Shown here piece by piece: positions 17,704-25,804 of a stretch of 64,000 nucleotides of DNA. Origin of the DNA: Taklimakanibacter sp049323275 (GTDB taxonomy: Bacteria; Pseudomonadota; Alphaproteobacteria; Rhizobiales; Aestuariivirgaceae); assembly GCA_049323275.1 (NCBI GenBank), contig JBMOOM010000071.1, positions 4,631-68,630 on the forward strand, written 5' to 3'. The translations under genes were made by a program, and so were the position numbers. The notes below the pieces were generated by a model. That model was not told the origin of the DNA. It saw only the letters and a list, made by a program, of their open reading frames with translations, and searched no databases. The first letter of the stretch is position 1. Each line of letters opens with the position of its first letter.

Positions 17704-18024
17704 ATGAAACTCCATGAACTGACGAGCCTCATCCGCAGCAAGAATGCGGGGCCCTTCTCGCTCACTTTCGACATCATGTTCTCGGACGCCAAGGCTTACG
17801 AGCATGTGAAGGCCTCGGGCGCGCTCAATCCCACGGCACTGGCCGGGCTGCTCCACTGCTCGCCCAATCAGATCCGGTTCTTCGTCTGCGACAATGCGCT
17901 CGCCTTCAAGGCGACGATCCCCCGGGCGCTGCCCGCCGGCGATCCGGCCGACGGCGATCTCCATGGTGGCCAGCAATTTGCGCCGCTCATGGATATCGAG
18001 ATTCCAGACTTGCCGGTGAAGTAG
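17704..18024 (+). CDS. DUF4387 protein, AtuA partner
   Basis: 106 aa, full family length: MKLHELTSLIRSKNAGPFSL at the start, LTFDIMF, CDNALAFKATIPR and the C-terminal APLMDIEIPDLPV are characteristic. Function unknown; it nearly always follows an AtuA-type gene. Starts 14 bp after the AtuA stop. Ends 5 bp before the convergent GntR gene. Confidence 0.88.
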   Translation: MKLHELTSLIRSKNAGPFSLTFDIMFSDAKAYEHVKASGALNPTALAGLLHCSPNQIRFFVCDNALAFKATIPRALPAGDPADGDLHGGQQFAPLMDIEIPDLPVK

Positions 18025-18029
18025 CTCGA

Positions 18030-18773
18030 TCAGCGGCCCTCGCGATCGGACACGACCTCGAGCGGCAGGCACCCCAGGAACAGGTCGCGCGCCCTTTCGA
18101 TATGGCTGCGCATCAAGGCGCGCGCCTCCTCGCCCTCGCGCCGCGCGATGAGCGACAGGATCGCCGAATGCTCGCCATTGATCAGCGCCAGGCGCTCGAC
18201 CGGATTGGGCAGCGACATGGAGCGCGCGATATAGATCTTGAAGCCGATGAAATCCTGCACGCGGTCGAGCGCCTGGACGATGAAGGGATTCTCCGACGCC
18301 ATGGCGATGGCGCGATGGAAGTCGAAGGATTTGCCGATGCGATACTCGCCGCGCTGAACGTGACGATCGACCTCGTCGATATTCTGGCGGATGACGTCGA
18401 GCGCGGCGCGGTCGCAATGCCTGGCGGCGAGGAAGGCGGCTTCCTGCTCGACGAGAACGCGGAACTCGAAACATTTCTGAAAGTCACCGATGCTCACCTG
18501 GCCGGCGGAGGCGTCGTCGCCACGCGCATGCTCATAAAGCACGATGCTGCCTGAGCCCTGCACCGAGCGGATGAGGCCGTTGTCGCGCAGTTTGGCCAGG
18601 GCATTGCGCACCACCGGGCGCGAGACGTCGAACTCCTCGGTGAGCTCGCGCTCGGTCGGCAGCCGCGAGAAGCGCGCATACTGGCCCGAATAGAGGCGGT
18701 CGAGCAGCGTCTTATAGACGACGTCGCTGCGCCGCCGGCCCGGCAAGGTCTCAGGAAGTGTGTCGTTCATCAT
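18030..18773 (-). CDS. GntR-family regulator, FCD subfamily
   Basis: 247 aa. Start is one of two adjacent ATGs (18773 or 18770, MMNDTLPE). Winged helix (VVYKTLLDRLYSGQYARFSR, EFDVSRPVVRNALAKLRDNG) and FCD domain (CFEFRVLVEQEAAFLAARH, KSFDFHRAIAMASENPF, NGEHSAILSLIARRE). Divergent from the ten-gene transport/catabolism operon beginning at 18912; the region between them carries repeated ACAAAT palindromes, so this is the likely operon regulator. FCD family members bind sugar acids and other carboxylates, which fits the sugar-acid dehydratase encoded at the end of that operon. Confidence 0.93.
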   Translation of the reverse strand: MMNDTLPETLPGRRRSDVVYKTLLDRLYSGQYARFSRLPTERELTEEFDVSRPVVRNALAKLRDNGLIRSVQGSGSIVLYEHARGDDASAGQVSIGDFQKCFEFRVLVEQEAAFLAARHCDRAALDVIRQNIDEVDRHVQRGEYRIGKSFDFHRAIAMASENPFIVQALDRVQDFIGFKIYIARSMSLPNPVERLALINGEHSAILSLIARREGEEARALMRSHIERARDLFLGCLPLEVVSDREGR

Positions 18774-18784
18774 TGCCCGTACGA

Positions 18785-18816
18785 ACAAATTTGTAATGAC
18801 AAATCTCACAAATTTG
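18785..18816. promoter_or_regulatory. Candidate operator cluster for the divergent GntR regulator
   Basis: Three overlapping symmetric elements: the palindrome ACAAATTTGT (18785-18794), the inverted repeat ATTTGT-N4-ACAAAT (18789-18804) and CACAAATTTG (18807-18816). A further ACAAATATGT lies at 18880-18889, between the candidate -10 and the ribosome-binding site of the binding-protein gene. Sites on both sides of the divergent promoter region suggest looping or co-operative repression. Inferred. Confidence 0.5.
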
Positions 18817-18836
18817 CAGGGTTGTCGATTCTTTTC

Positions 18837-18865
18837 TTGACGTTTCAGACCAATATGTAATTTAT
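18837..18865 (+). promoter_or_regulatory. Candidate promoter of the Opp/Dpp-type operon
   Basis: TTGACG (18837-18842), a 17-nt spacer and ATTTAT (18860-18865), about 46 bp before the ATG of the binding-protein gene. The -35 is good and the -10 only fair. The ACAAATATGT element lies just downstream, where a repressor would block elongation. Confidence 0.35.
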
Positions 18866-18911
18866 TCGCCCATAAATTTACAAATATGTGATATCCAAAA
18901 GGGAGTGAACT

Positions 18912-20399
18912 ATGCGCAAGGGACTTCTCGCCTTCCTCGCCGCGGCCGCGCTCGCCGCCAGCACGAGCCTCACCGACGCCAAGACGCTGCGCGTCTCGGC
19001 GCCCGCCCCCATCAACGACATCGACCCGCATGGCTCGAATTCCGTGGTGCGCGACACGATCATGGCCGGACGCCAGATCTACGATCCGCTCCTCGAATTC
19101 AAGGACGGGGAGCCCGTCGGCCGCCTCGCCACCGAATGGCAGCAGGTCGACGACAAAACCTGGCGCTTCACCTTGCGCGACGGCGTCGCCTTCCATGACG
19201 GCACCAGCCTGGACGCGGCGGATGTGAAGGCCTCGATCGAAAGACTGGCCAAAGCGAAGGGCGGCCTCGCGCGCCTGTGGACGCAGCTCGACAGCGTCGA
19301 GACGCCGGACGCCAAGACCGTGATCGTCAAGCTCAAGGAATCGGTCGGCCCCTTCCTCAGGAACGTGGCCCTGCTGCAGATCGCGCCCTCGGAAGCCATC
19401 GCCGCGGCCAATGGCGAATATGGCGCGGCGGTGCGGCTTCCCGGCACCGGCGCCTTTTCGATCGAAAGCTTCGAGCCCGGCCAGGCGCTGACCCTCAAGG
19501 CCAATCCCAATTACTGGGGCGGCGCTCCCAAGATCGACGGCATCAGCTTCAAGACCATCCCGGAGCTCACCGGCCGGGTGACGGCGCTGCTCAATGACGA
19601 GATCGACGTGACATGGGGCGTTCCCGATGACCAGATCCCGTCGCTGCAGTCGAACAGCGACGTCACCGTCAGCATCGTTCCCTCGGTCCTCTATTACTAC
19701 AACTGGTTCAACAGCAGCCGAGGCCCGTTCAAGGATGCGCGGGTGCGGCAGGCGATGTGGCACGCCGTCGACGTCAAGCAGGTCGTCGGCGATCTTCTGC
19801 CGCTGACGGGTTCGATCGGCAAGGCGCCGATCGCCGAGACCGTCTTCGGCTATGCGCCGCAGGAGCCCTATTCCTACGATCCGGAGCTCGCCAAGAAGCT
19901 CCTGGCCGAAGCGGGCTATCCGCAGGGCTTCTCGGCCGAGCTCAAATATTCGCAGAATTTCGGCGCTTCGGTCGACCAGATGGCGCTCGCCTTCGTGTCC
20001 TACTGGGACAAGATCGGCGTCAAGGTCACGCCGCTGCAGCAGGAGCATGCCGTGTGGACGGCGGCGCTGCGCGATCTCGACTGGGACATGGTGCTCGCCA
20101 CCAACCCCTCCTACACCGAGGACGCCGACTACACGATCGGCCGGCTCTATCTCGGCGAGAACAAGGAAAACGGCTACGCCAATCCGGAGCTCGACAAGCT
20201 GCTCCTCGCGGCACGCCGCGACTCCGACCAGGTCAAGCGCAAGGAGCTCTATGCCAAGGCGATCAAGATCATCTGGGATGACGCGGTCGGCATCTTCCCG
20301 TCGGAAGCCAAGGCGGTCTATGCCCATCGCGCCAATGTGACGGGCATCCAGCTCGCCCCGACCATGGCGCCGCGCTTCCGCGACGCCGAGATCAAGTAA
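18912..20399 (+). CDS. ABC transporter substrate-binding protein, DppA/OppA class
   Basis: 495-aa periplasmic binding protein of family 5. Sec signal peptide (MRKGLLAFLAAAALAASTSL, cleavage near TDA/K). Class signatures: PAPINDIDPHG, EWQQVDDKTWRFTLRDGVAF, NPNYWGGAPKIDG, FKDARVRQAMWHAVD. The RBS GGGAGTGA lies 5 nt before ATG. The class carries peptides, nickel, opines or oligosaccharides; the dehydratase and aldolase downstream argue for a sugar or sugar-acid ligand rather than a peptide. First gene of the ten-gene operon. Confidence 0.93.
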   Translation: MRKGLLAFLAAAALAASTSLTDAKTLRVSAPAPINDIDPHGSNSVVRDTIMAGRQIYDPLLEFKDGEPVGRLATEWQQVDDKTWRFTLRDGVAFHDGTSLDAADVKASIERLAKAKGGLARLWTQLDSVETPDAKTVIVKLKESVGPFLRNVALLQIAPSEAIAAANGEYGAAVRLPGTGAFSIESFEPGQALTLKANPNYWGGAPKIDGISFKTIPELTGRVTALLNDEIDVTWGVPDDQIPSLQSNSDVTVSIVPSVLYYYNWFNSSRGPFKDARVRQAMWHAVDVKQVVGDLLPLTGSIGKAPIAETVFGYAPQEPYSYDPELAKKLLAEAGYPQGFSAELKYSQNFGASVDQMALAFVSYWDKIGVKVTPLQQEHAVWTAALRDLDWDMVLATNPSYTEDADYTIGRLYLGENKENGYANPELDKLLLAARRDSDQVKRKELYAKAIKIIWDDAVGIFPSEAKAVYAHRANVTGIQLAPTMAPRFRDAEIK

Positions 20400-20426
20400 T
20401 TCTCCTCTCCTCTTTGCCTTGGTACC

Positions 20427-21275
20427 ATGACAGGCCCGGCGGACATGAAAGAAGACCACGATATCGAAGCCGCCGGGCTTTCCATCTTCGCGCGCCGTGA
20501 CGATGCGGCGCCGCTGCCACTGGTGCGCGACATCTCCTTCGCCGTGCCGCGCGGCCGGATCAGCGCGCTCATCGGCGAATCGGGCAGCGGCAAGAGCCTC
20601 ACCGCCTCCGTGCTGCTCGGCCTCACCGATACCGACCAATATGACGTCTCCTTCGCGCGCCTCAGGATCCTCGATACCGAACTGAAATCGGTCGACGATG
20701 CCGGCTTCGCTCATCTGCGCGGCACAGCGATCGGCTATGTCACCCAGGATCCCGGCCGCTCGCTCGACCCGACCATGACGGTCGGCGACCAGATCGCCGA
20801 GCTTTTCGTGCTGCATCAGGGCATGGGCTGGCATGCGGCGCGCCACGAAGCCGTCCGCGCCCTCGACCAGGTGCGCATCGCCGCCGCCGCCGCGCGGGCG
20901 TCCGACTATCCGCATTCCTTTTCCGGCGGCATGAAGCAGCGCATCGTGATCGCCGGCGCCATCGCGCTCAAGCCCCGCATCCTCATCGCCGACGAACCGA
21001 CCAGCGCCCTCGACGTGACCGTCCAGGCGGAGATCCTGGCGCTCATCGACGAACTGCGCCGCACGATGAAGATGAGCGTGCTCCTCATCACCCATGATCT
21101 CGGCATCGTCTATCAGCTTGCCGACCAGGTCCTGGTGATGAACAAGGGCGAAATCGTCGAGCGCGGCGAGGCCGAGCAGATCTGCCGGTCGCCCATGCAG
21201 GATTATACCCGCAGGCTCATCGCCGCGGTCCCCGATATCGGCGATGCGCCGGGGCGGCGAGGCGTCCATGGCTGA
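20427..21275 (+). CDS. ABC transporter ATP-binding protein, DppD/OppD class
   Basis: 282 aa. Walker A GESGSGKSL, a GYVTQDPGRSLDP Q-loop, signature FSGGMKQR, Walker B ILIADEPTSALD and H-loop LITHDLG. The C-terminal oligopeptide-transporter extension is short compared with the usual 320-330 aa form. It overlaps the next ATPase by 8 bp. One of two ATPases that would form a heterodimer. Confidence 0.93.
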   Translation: MTGPADMKEDHDIEAAGLSIFARRDDAAPLPLVRDISFAVPRGRISALIGESGSGKSLTASVLLGLTDTDQYDVSFARLRILDTELKSVDDAGFAHLRGTAIGYVTQDPGRSLDPTMTVGDQIAELFVLHQGMGWHAARHEAVRALDQVRIAAAAARASDYPHSFSGGMKQRIVIAGAIALKPRILIADEPTSALDVTVQAEILALIDELRRTMKMSVLLITHDLGIVYQLADQVLVMNKGEIVERGEAEQICRSPMQDYTRRLIAAVPDIGDAPGRRGVHG

Positions 21276-22116
21276 CGCGCTGCTCGACGTCGACGGCCTC
21301 GACGTCGTCTATGACATCCGCGACGCCACCGGCCGCGCGGTACGGCGGCTCCATGCGCTGTCCGGCATCTCGCTCGCCCTCGCGCGGGGCGAGGCCATCG
21401 GCGTCGTCGGCGAATCGGGAAGCGGCAAATCCACTTTGGCGCGGACGATCGTCGGCCTCGTCACGCCGAGCAAGGGCCATATCCGGATCGACGGCAAAGA
21501 GCTGCCGCGCCGGCGCGGCAGCGCCGCCCGGCACGGCATCCAGATGATCTTCCAGGATCACACCGCGACGCTCAATCCGTTCCAGACGGTCGGCCGCATC
21601 CTCGATGAGGTGATCGCTCTGTGGCGTCCCGACATGGCGAAAGCGCAGCGGCGCCAGCAGGCGCTCTCTCTCCTCGGCAAGGTCGGTCTCGATGCGGAGG
21701 CGCTCGAGCGCCATCCGCACGCCTTTTCGGGCGGACAGCGCCAGCGCATCTCGATCGCAAGGGCGCTGGCCACCGAGCCCCGCCTCCTCATCTGCGACGA
21801 GCCGACCTCGGCGCTCGACGTCTCGATCCAGGCGCAGATCCTCGATCTCTTCGCCGATCTCAAGCGCGAAGGTTATGCGCTGCTGTTCATCTCGCACAAT
21901 CTCGCGGTGGTGAACCGCATCGCCGAGCGCATCATCGTGATGCAAGGCGGCCGCATCGTCGAGCAAGGCGATACCGCCGCCACCATCCGCGCCCCCAGTC
22001 ACCCCTATACGCGCAAGCTCGTCGCCTCGGCGCCGCGGCTTTCGGACCGCGGCGCGCTGCTCGCCAGCGTCCAGGCGCGTTCCGACAATCCAGAAGAACA
22101 GGAGAAGACCCGATGA
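21268..22116 (+). CDS. ABC transporter ATP-binding protein, DppF/OppF class
   Basis: 282 aa from ATG 21268 (MADALLDVDGLDVVYD). Walker A GESGSGKSTLAR, Q-loop MIFQDHTATLNP, signature FSGGQRQR, Walker B LLICDEPTSALD, H-loop FISHNLA. A longer frame from 21244 would sit entirely within the previous gene and lacks support. Its stop overlaps the start of the following unknown gene (ATGA), so translation is coupled. Confidence 0.93.
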   Translation: MADALLDVDGLDVVYDIRDATGRAVRRLHALSGISLALARGEAIGVVGESGSGKSTLARTIVGLVTPSKGHIRIDGKELPRRRGSAARHGIQMIFQDHTATLNPFQTVGRILDEVIALWRPDMAKAQRRQQALSLLGKVGLDAEALERHPHAFSGGQRQRISIARALATEPRLLICDEPTSALDVSIQAQILDLFADLKREGYALLFISHNLAVVNRIAERIIVMQGGRIVEQGDTAATIRAPSHPYTRKLVASAPRLSDRGALLASVQARSDNPEEQEKTR

Positions 22117-22952
22117 TCTTGAACGAGCGCTGCTTCGACAAGTTCGAGCCCCTGCCGCGCATCATCTATCACGCCGACTTCGATACCGGATATAACGGCT
22201 TCACCGAGACGATCGGCAATTACGAAGGCACGCTCGACGAGATCATCCCCGAAATGGCGGATTTCCGGCCGCCGCAGCTGAGCAACCGGCCGATGTGGGA
22301 CACCGGCACGGCGGGCTCGCTCGACGGGACCTATGCGCTGAAGCTCGCCACCCGCCCGCGCAAGGGCAGCGTCGCGGTATGCACCAAGCGCCTCACCTGG
22401 ACGAAGCTGTCGCGCATCCGCATGGAAACCTGGTTCGGCATCAAATCCGAGGCGACCCAGCTCCAGTTGTCGGAAACCGATGTGCGCGGCTTCGGCTTCC
22501 TGCTCGACCTCCAGGACGACCGGCTGCGCATGCTGCCGCGGGTGCGCTATCTCCATGCCCGCGACGGCCAGAAGATCGGCAAGTGGCAGGTCAAGGTGGA
22601 GAAGCCGGCCAAGCGCGACATCGGCGATCGCGGCGAGACCGTCTCGATCAACCATTACGCCGATGAAGGCTACGCCGACATCCCGAACGGCCAGCATGAA
22701 ATGTGCGGCAACGAGCTCGCCAGCAAGATGAACTGGCACTATCTGTCGGTGACGTTCAATCTCCAGACCATGCGCTTCGAGACGGTGCGCTGCAACGACA
22801 TCGCCATGGACGCCTCCTCGCTGGCGCCCTTCGAGATCGCCGTCATGCCCAATCTGCGCGGGCTCCTGAACACGATCTTCTTTGTCGAAACCGATGTCGA
22901 CAAACGGGCCTATCTCTATCTCGACAGCGTTCTTTATTCGACGGAGGGTTGA
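22113..22952 (+). CDS. Uncharacterised beta-rich protein inside an Opp/Dpp operon
   Basis: 279 aa, no signal peptide, no membrane segment. I do not recognise a function; it may be the family catalogued as DUF6772 (from memory, unverified). Many alternating hydrophobic/polar stretches (YALKLATRP, SVAVCTKRLTW, IRMETWFGI, GFGFLLDLQ, HYLSVTFNLQTMRFETV) look like strands of a concanavalin/LamG-like jelly roll, a fold common in glycan-binding or glycan-cleaving proteins. Possible acidic residues: the DFDTGYNG segment and the HADFDTG start. It overlaps the ATPase stop by 4 bp and is followed at once by another small unknown gene, both lying between the ATPase and permease genes. Confidence 0.75.
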   Translation: MILNERCFDKFEPLPRIIYHADFDTGYNGFTETIGNYEGTLDEIIPEMADFRPPQLSNRPMWDTGTAGSLDGTYALKLATRPRKGSVAVCTKRLTWTKLSRIRMETWFGIKSEATQLQLSETDVRGFGFLLDLQDDRLRMLPRVRYLHARDGQKIGKWQVKVEKPAKRDIGDRGETVSINHYADEGYADIPNGQHEMCGNELASKMNWHYLSVTFNLQTMRFETVRCNDIAMDASSLAPFEIAVMPNLRGLLNTIFFVETDVDKRAYLYLDSVLYSTEG

Positions 22953-22956
22953 AAAC

Positions 22957-23283
22957 ATGCGGGAGAGCTACACGGCGGCCGTCGAACGCAATGTCGTCTG
23001 CGGCAGGAACTTCACCAGCGAGCCTTATGAGGCGGCGTGGGCGGACGAGGCGATCTTCTTCATCCGCGTCCTCGATCCGAACCACGAAGGCAGTCTCGCC
23101 TTCACGGCCGAGATCTCGCCCGACGGCATGCGCTGGTGCGGCGAGGGCAGTGCATGCGAAATCGCCAAGGGCTCCGAGCTCGGCTTCATCCGGGTGAAGC
23201 ATTTCGGCGGCTGGCTCAGGATCCGCCGCACCGATGCGGCGAAGACCGAGCCGAAAGTGATCGTCTATCTCAATCTCAAATAG
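22957..23283 (+). CDS. Small uncharacterised beta-rich protein, partner of the preceding gene
   Basis: 108 aa (MRESYTAAVERNVVCGRNFT start, ATG 22957 with GGAGGG about 9 nt upstream). No signal peptide or membrane span. Short strand-like segments (AIFFIRVLD, SLAFTAEIS, LGFIRVKHFGGWLRIRR, KVIVYLNL) suggest a small beta sandwich. Function unknown. It starts 4 bp after the previous gene and ends 9 bp before the first permease, so it belongs to the transport operon. I infer that the pair acts on the imported compound or helps assemble the transporter. Confidence 0.75.
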   Translation: MRESYTAAVERNVVCGRNFTSEPYEAAWADEAIFFIRVLDPNHEGSLAFTAEISPDGMRWCGEGSACEIAKGSELGFIRVKHFGGWLRIRRTDAAKTEPKVIVYLNLK

Positions 23284-23292
23284 ACAAGATCC

Positions 23293-24210
23293 ATGTGGAG
23301 CTATGTCACGCGGCGGATATTCCAGGCCCTGATCACCACGGTGGTCACGGCCGTCGCCGTGTTCATCATGGTGCGCGTCGCCCCCGGCGATCCGATCGAG
23401 GTGCTGCTCGGCGACATGGCGAGCGCCGAGGAGATCGCCCGCGGACGCGAGGCCTATGGGCTGGACCAGCCGCTCCTGGTCCAGCTCGGCATCTATCTCG
23501 GAAAGGCGGCGATGCTCGATTTCGGCAAGTCGATCACGCAAGGGATTCCGGTGCATGAGCTGGTCCTGTCGCGCGTCGGCCCCTCGGTGCTGCTTGGTAT
23601 CGTCACCATCCTGCTCACCATCCTCATCGCCATTCCGCTCGGCATATTCTGCGCGCTGCGGCGCGACAGGACGGCCGACAAGATCGCCAGCGGCGGCGCC
23701 TTCGTGGCCCTGTCGCTGCCGGATTTCTGGCTCGGCATCGTGCTGATCCTGATCTTCTCGCGCACGCTTCACCTGCTGCCGAGCTCGGGCGGCAGCGGGC
23801 TCGCGCTGATCATGCCGGCGGTGACGCTGGCGCTGCCGCTCGCCGCCGTCAATCTCCGGCTCATGCGCAACGAGACGATCGGCGTGCTCAAGGCGCCTTA
23901 TGTCACGCTGGCGCGGGCCCGGGGCCTGAGCCTCTCCGATATCCTCAGACGACATGTATTGCGCAATGCCATCATTCCGGTGCTGACCATCGGCGGCGTT
24001 CAGTTCGGCCATCTGCTCGGCGGCGCGGCGGTCATCGAGAGCGTCTTCGGCTGGCCGGGCATCGGGCAATTGCTGATCCGCTCCATCGCGACGCGCGATT
24101 ATCCCGTCGTCCAGGGCTGCATCATCCTGATGACCGTCATGGTCGTCGCCGTCAATCTGCTGGTCGATCTCGCCTATCGTTTCATCGATCCCCGTTTCCG
24201 GTCCGCCTGA
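23293..24210 (+). CDS. ABC transporter permease, DppB/OppB class
   Basis: 305 aa, six hydrophobic segments. Class features: N-terminal MWSYVTRRIFQALITTVVTA, RVAPGDPIEVLLGD, LPDFWLGIVLI, and the EAA-type loop YVTLARARGLSLSDILRRHV followed by GAAVIESVFGWPGIG. Overlaps the second permease by 1 bp. Confidence 0.94.
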   Translation: MWSYVTRRIFQALITTVVTAVAVFIMVRVAPGDPIEVLLGDMASAEEIARGREAYGLDQPLLVQLGIYLGKAAMLDFGKSITQGIPVHELVLSRVGPSVLLGIVTILLTILIAIPLGIFCALRRDRTADKIASGGAFVALSLPDFWLGIVLILIFSRTLHLLPSSGGSGLALIMPAVTLALPLAAVNLRLMRNETIGVLKAPYVTLARARGLSLSDILRRHVLRNAIIPVLTIGGVQFGHLLGGAAVIESVFGWPGIGQLLIRSIATRDYPVVQGCIILMTVMVVAVNLLVDLAYRFIDPRFRSA

Positions 24211-25058
24211 TGACAGAACCCAGAAGCTTCAAGCTCCGGAAAATTCCCGTCGGCATGATCATGCTCCTGGCGCTGGGCCTCGCCGCCGCGATCGGACCGC
24301 TCTTCATCGACTTCAATCCGGCGTCCGCCGACACCAGCAGCCGGCTCCTGGCGCCGTTTTCGCATAATCGCGCCGGCGCCTTCTTCCTCCTCGGCACCGA
24401 CCAGCTCGGCCGCGGCATGCTGGAGCAGATCGTCCATGGCGCCCGCACCTCGCTCCTGATCGGCGTGTCGGCCGCCCTCATCGCCGGTCTCGCCGGCACG
24501 CTGATCGGCGTCATGGCCGGCTGGCTCGGCGGCCGGTCCGAGACGCTCATCATGCGGATCGCCGACATCCAGCTGTCCTTCCCGTCGATCCTGATCGCGG
24601 TCTTCCTGGCCGCCTTCGTGCCGCCCAGCATCATCGCCGTCATCCTGGTGCTGGCGGCGACACGCTGGGCGCAGATCGCCCGGCTCGCCCGCGCCGTGAC
24701 CGTCAAGGCCAGGCAGCAGAGTTATGTCGAAGCGGCGCTGACTCTGGGCTTTCCTGTCCCGAAGATCATCTGGTCCTGCATCCTGCCCAATCTCATCGCA
24801 CCGCTGATCATCGTGCTGACCGCCGAGCTCAGCCTGATCATCCTGGCCGAATCGGCGCTCGGCTATCTCGGCCTCGGCACGCCGCCGACGATCCCAAGCT
24901 GGGGACGGATCATCGCCAATGGCAAGAATTACCTCGACAATGCCTGGTGGATTTCCACCTTGCCGGGTCTCGCCATAGCATTGGTCGTCATCGCCATCGG
25001 CCTCACCGGCGACTGGATGCGGCGCTATTTCGCCCGCAGCGGCTGGGAAGTCACCTGA
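24210..25058 (+). CDS. ABC transporter permease, DppC/OppC class
   Basis: 282 aa, six hydrophobic segments, with the DppC hallmarks LLGTDQLGRGMLEQIVHGAR, GYLGLGTPPTIPSWG and a terminal GLTGDWMRRYF. The stop/start overlap TGATG with the DppB-type gene indicates coupling. Followed 11 bp later by the aldolase gene. Confidence 0.94.
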   Translation: MTEPRSFKLRKIPVGMIMLLALGLAAAIGPLFIDFNPASADTSSRLLAPFSHNRAGAFFLLGTDQLGRGMLEQIVHGARTSLLIGVSAALIAGLAGTLIGVMAGWLGGRSETLIMRIADIQLSFPSILIAVFLAAFVPPSIIAVILVLAATRWAQIARLARAVTVKARQQSYVEAALTLGFPVPKIIWSCILPNLIAPLIIVLTAELSLIILAESALGYLGLGTPPTIPSWGRIIANGKNYLDNAWWISTLPGLAIALVVIAIGLTGDWMRRYFARSGWEVT

Positions 25059-25069
25059 AGGAGAACATC

Positions 25070-25795
25070 ATGGCTCAGACGGATTTCAACAAGAAGACGC
25101 GCGACAGGCTGCTCACGGTATCGACCGCCACGCTGACGACGGTCATGTTCAAGCGCGGCTTTCGCAATTGCTTCATCGGCGGCATCCATCCGCTCAATCC
25201 GGCCGAGGCGCGGATGGCGGGCCCGGCCTATACGCTGCGCTACATTCCGGCGCGCGAGGATCTCGACCATCTCAAGGTCTTCGAGGACCGGGCGCATCCG
25301 CAGCGCAAGGGCGTCGAGGAATGTCCGACCGGCCATGTGATGGTGATCGACAGCCGCAAGGACCGCAGCGCCGCCTCGGCCGGCGACATTTTGGTGACCA
25401 GGCTGTGGAAGCGCGGCGCCGCCGGCATCGTGACCGACGGCGGCTTTCGCGATTCCGGCGATATCGCCAAGCTGCCTTTCCCGGCCTACCATAGCGGGCC
25501 GTCGGCGCCGACCAATCTCATCCGCCATCATGCCGTCGACCTCAATGTCCCGATCGGCTGCGGCGATGTGGCGGTCTATCCGGGCGACGTGATCGTCGGC
25601 GACACGGATGGCGTGGTGGTGATCCCGCGCGAGATCGCCGATGCGGTGGCGGAGGAAGCGGTGGAGCAGACGATGTTCGAGAATTTCGTGCAGGAACGGG
25701 TGATGGCGGGCGAGACCATACTGGGCCTCTATCCGCCCGGCCCAGAAGCGCGCGCCGCCTACAGCCAGTGGCGCGGCGCGCAGGCCGGCGCATAG
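25070..25795 (+). CDS. RraA-fold protein, probable 2-oxoacid aldolase/decarboxylase
   Basis: 241 aa, ATG 25070 with GAAGGAGA upstream. It belongs to the RraA / 4-hydroxy-4-methyl-2-oxoglutarate aldolase fold: TATLTTVMFKRG at the N-terminus, then GDILVTRLWKRGAAGIVTDG, GGFRD (catalytic Arg and metal-binding Asp) and GDVIVGDTDGVVVIP. In a dehydratase/aldolase/dehydrogenase cluster the aldolase role (cleaving a 2-keto-3-deoxy or 4-hydroxy-2-oxo acid to pyruvate plus an aldehyde) is far likelier than RNase E inhibition. Substrate inferred only. Confidence 0.85.
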   Translation: MAQTDFNKKTRDRLLTVSTATLTTVMFKRGFRNCFIGGIHPLNPAEARMAGPAYTLRYIPAREDLDHLKVFEDRAHPQRKGVEECPTGHVMVIDSRKDRSAASAGDILVTRLWKRGAAGIVTDGGFRDSGDIAKLPFPAYHSGPSAPTNLIRHHAVDLNVPIGCGDVAVYPGDVIVGDTDGVVVIPREIADAVAEEAVEQTMFENFVQERVMAGETILGLYPPGPEARAAYSQWRGAQAGA

Positions 25796-25804
25796 GAGCA
25801 TACC

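Noticed and set aside
18030..21269. Minus-strand frame of 1079 residues
   Set aside because: Only its last 247 residues (from 18773) are a real GntR protein; the rest is the antisense of the binding-protein and ATPase genes.
22843..24069. Minus-strand frame of 408 residues
   Set aside because: Antisense shadow of the DppB-type permease and the small unknown gene; polar low-complexity translation without motifs.
25070..25795. Ribonuclease E inhibitor RraA
   Set aside because: Fold is shared, but sugar-acid operon context and an intact aldolase motif make this unlikely.
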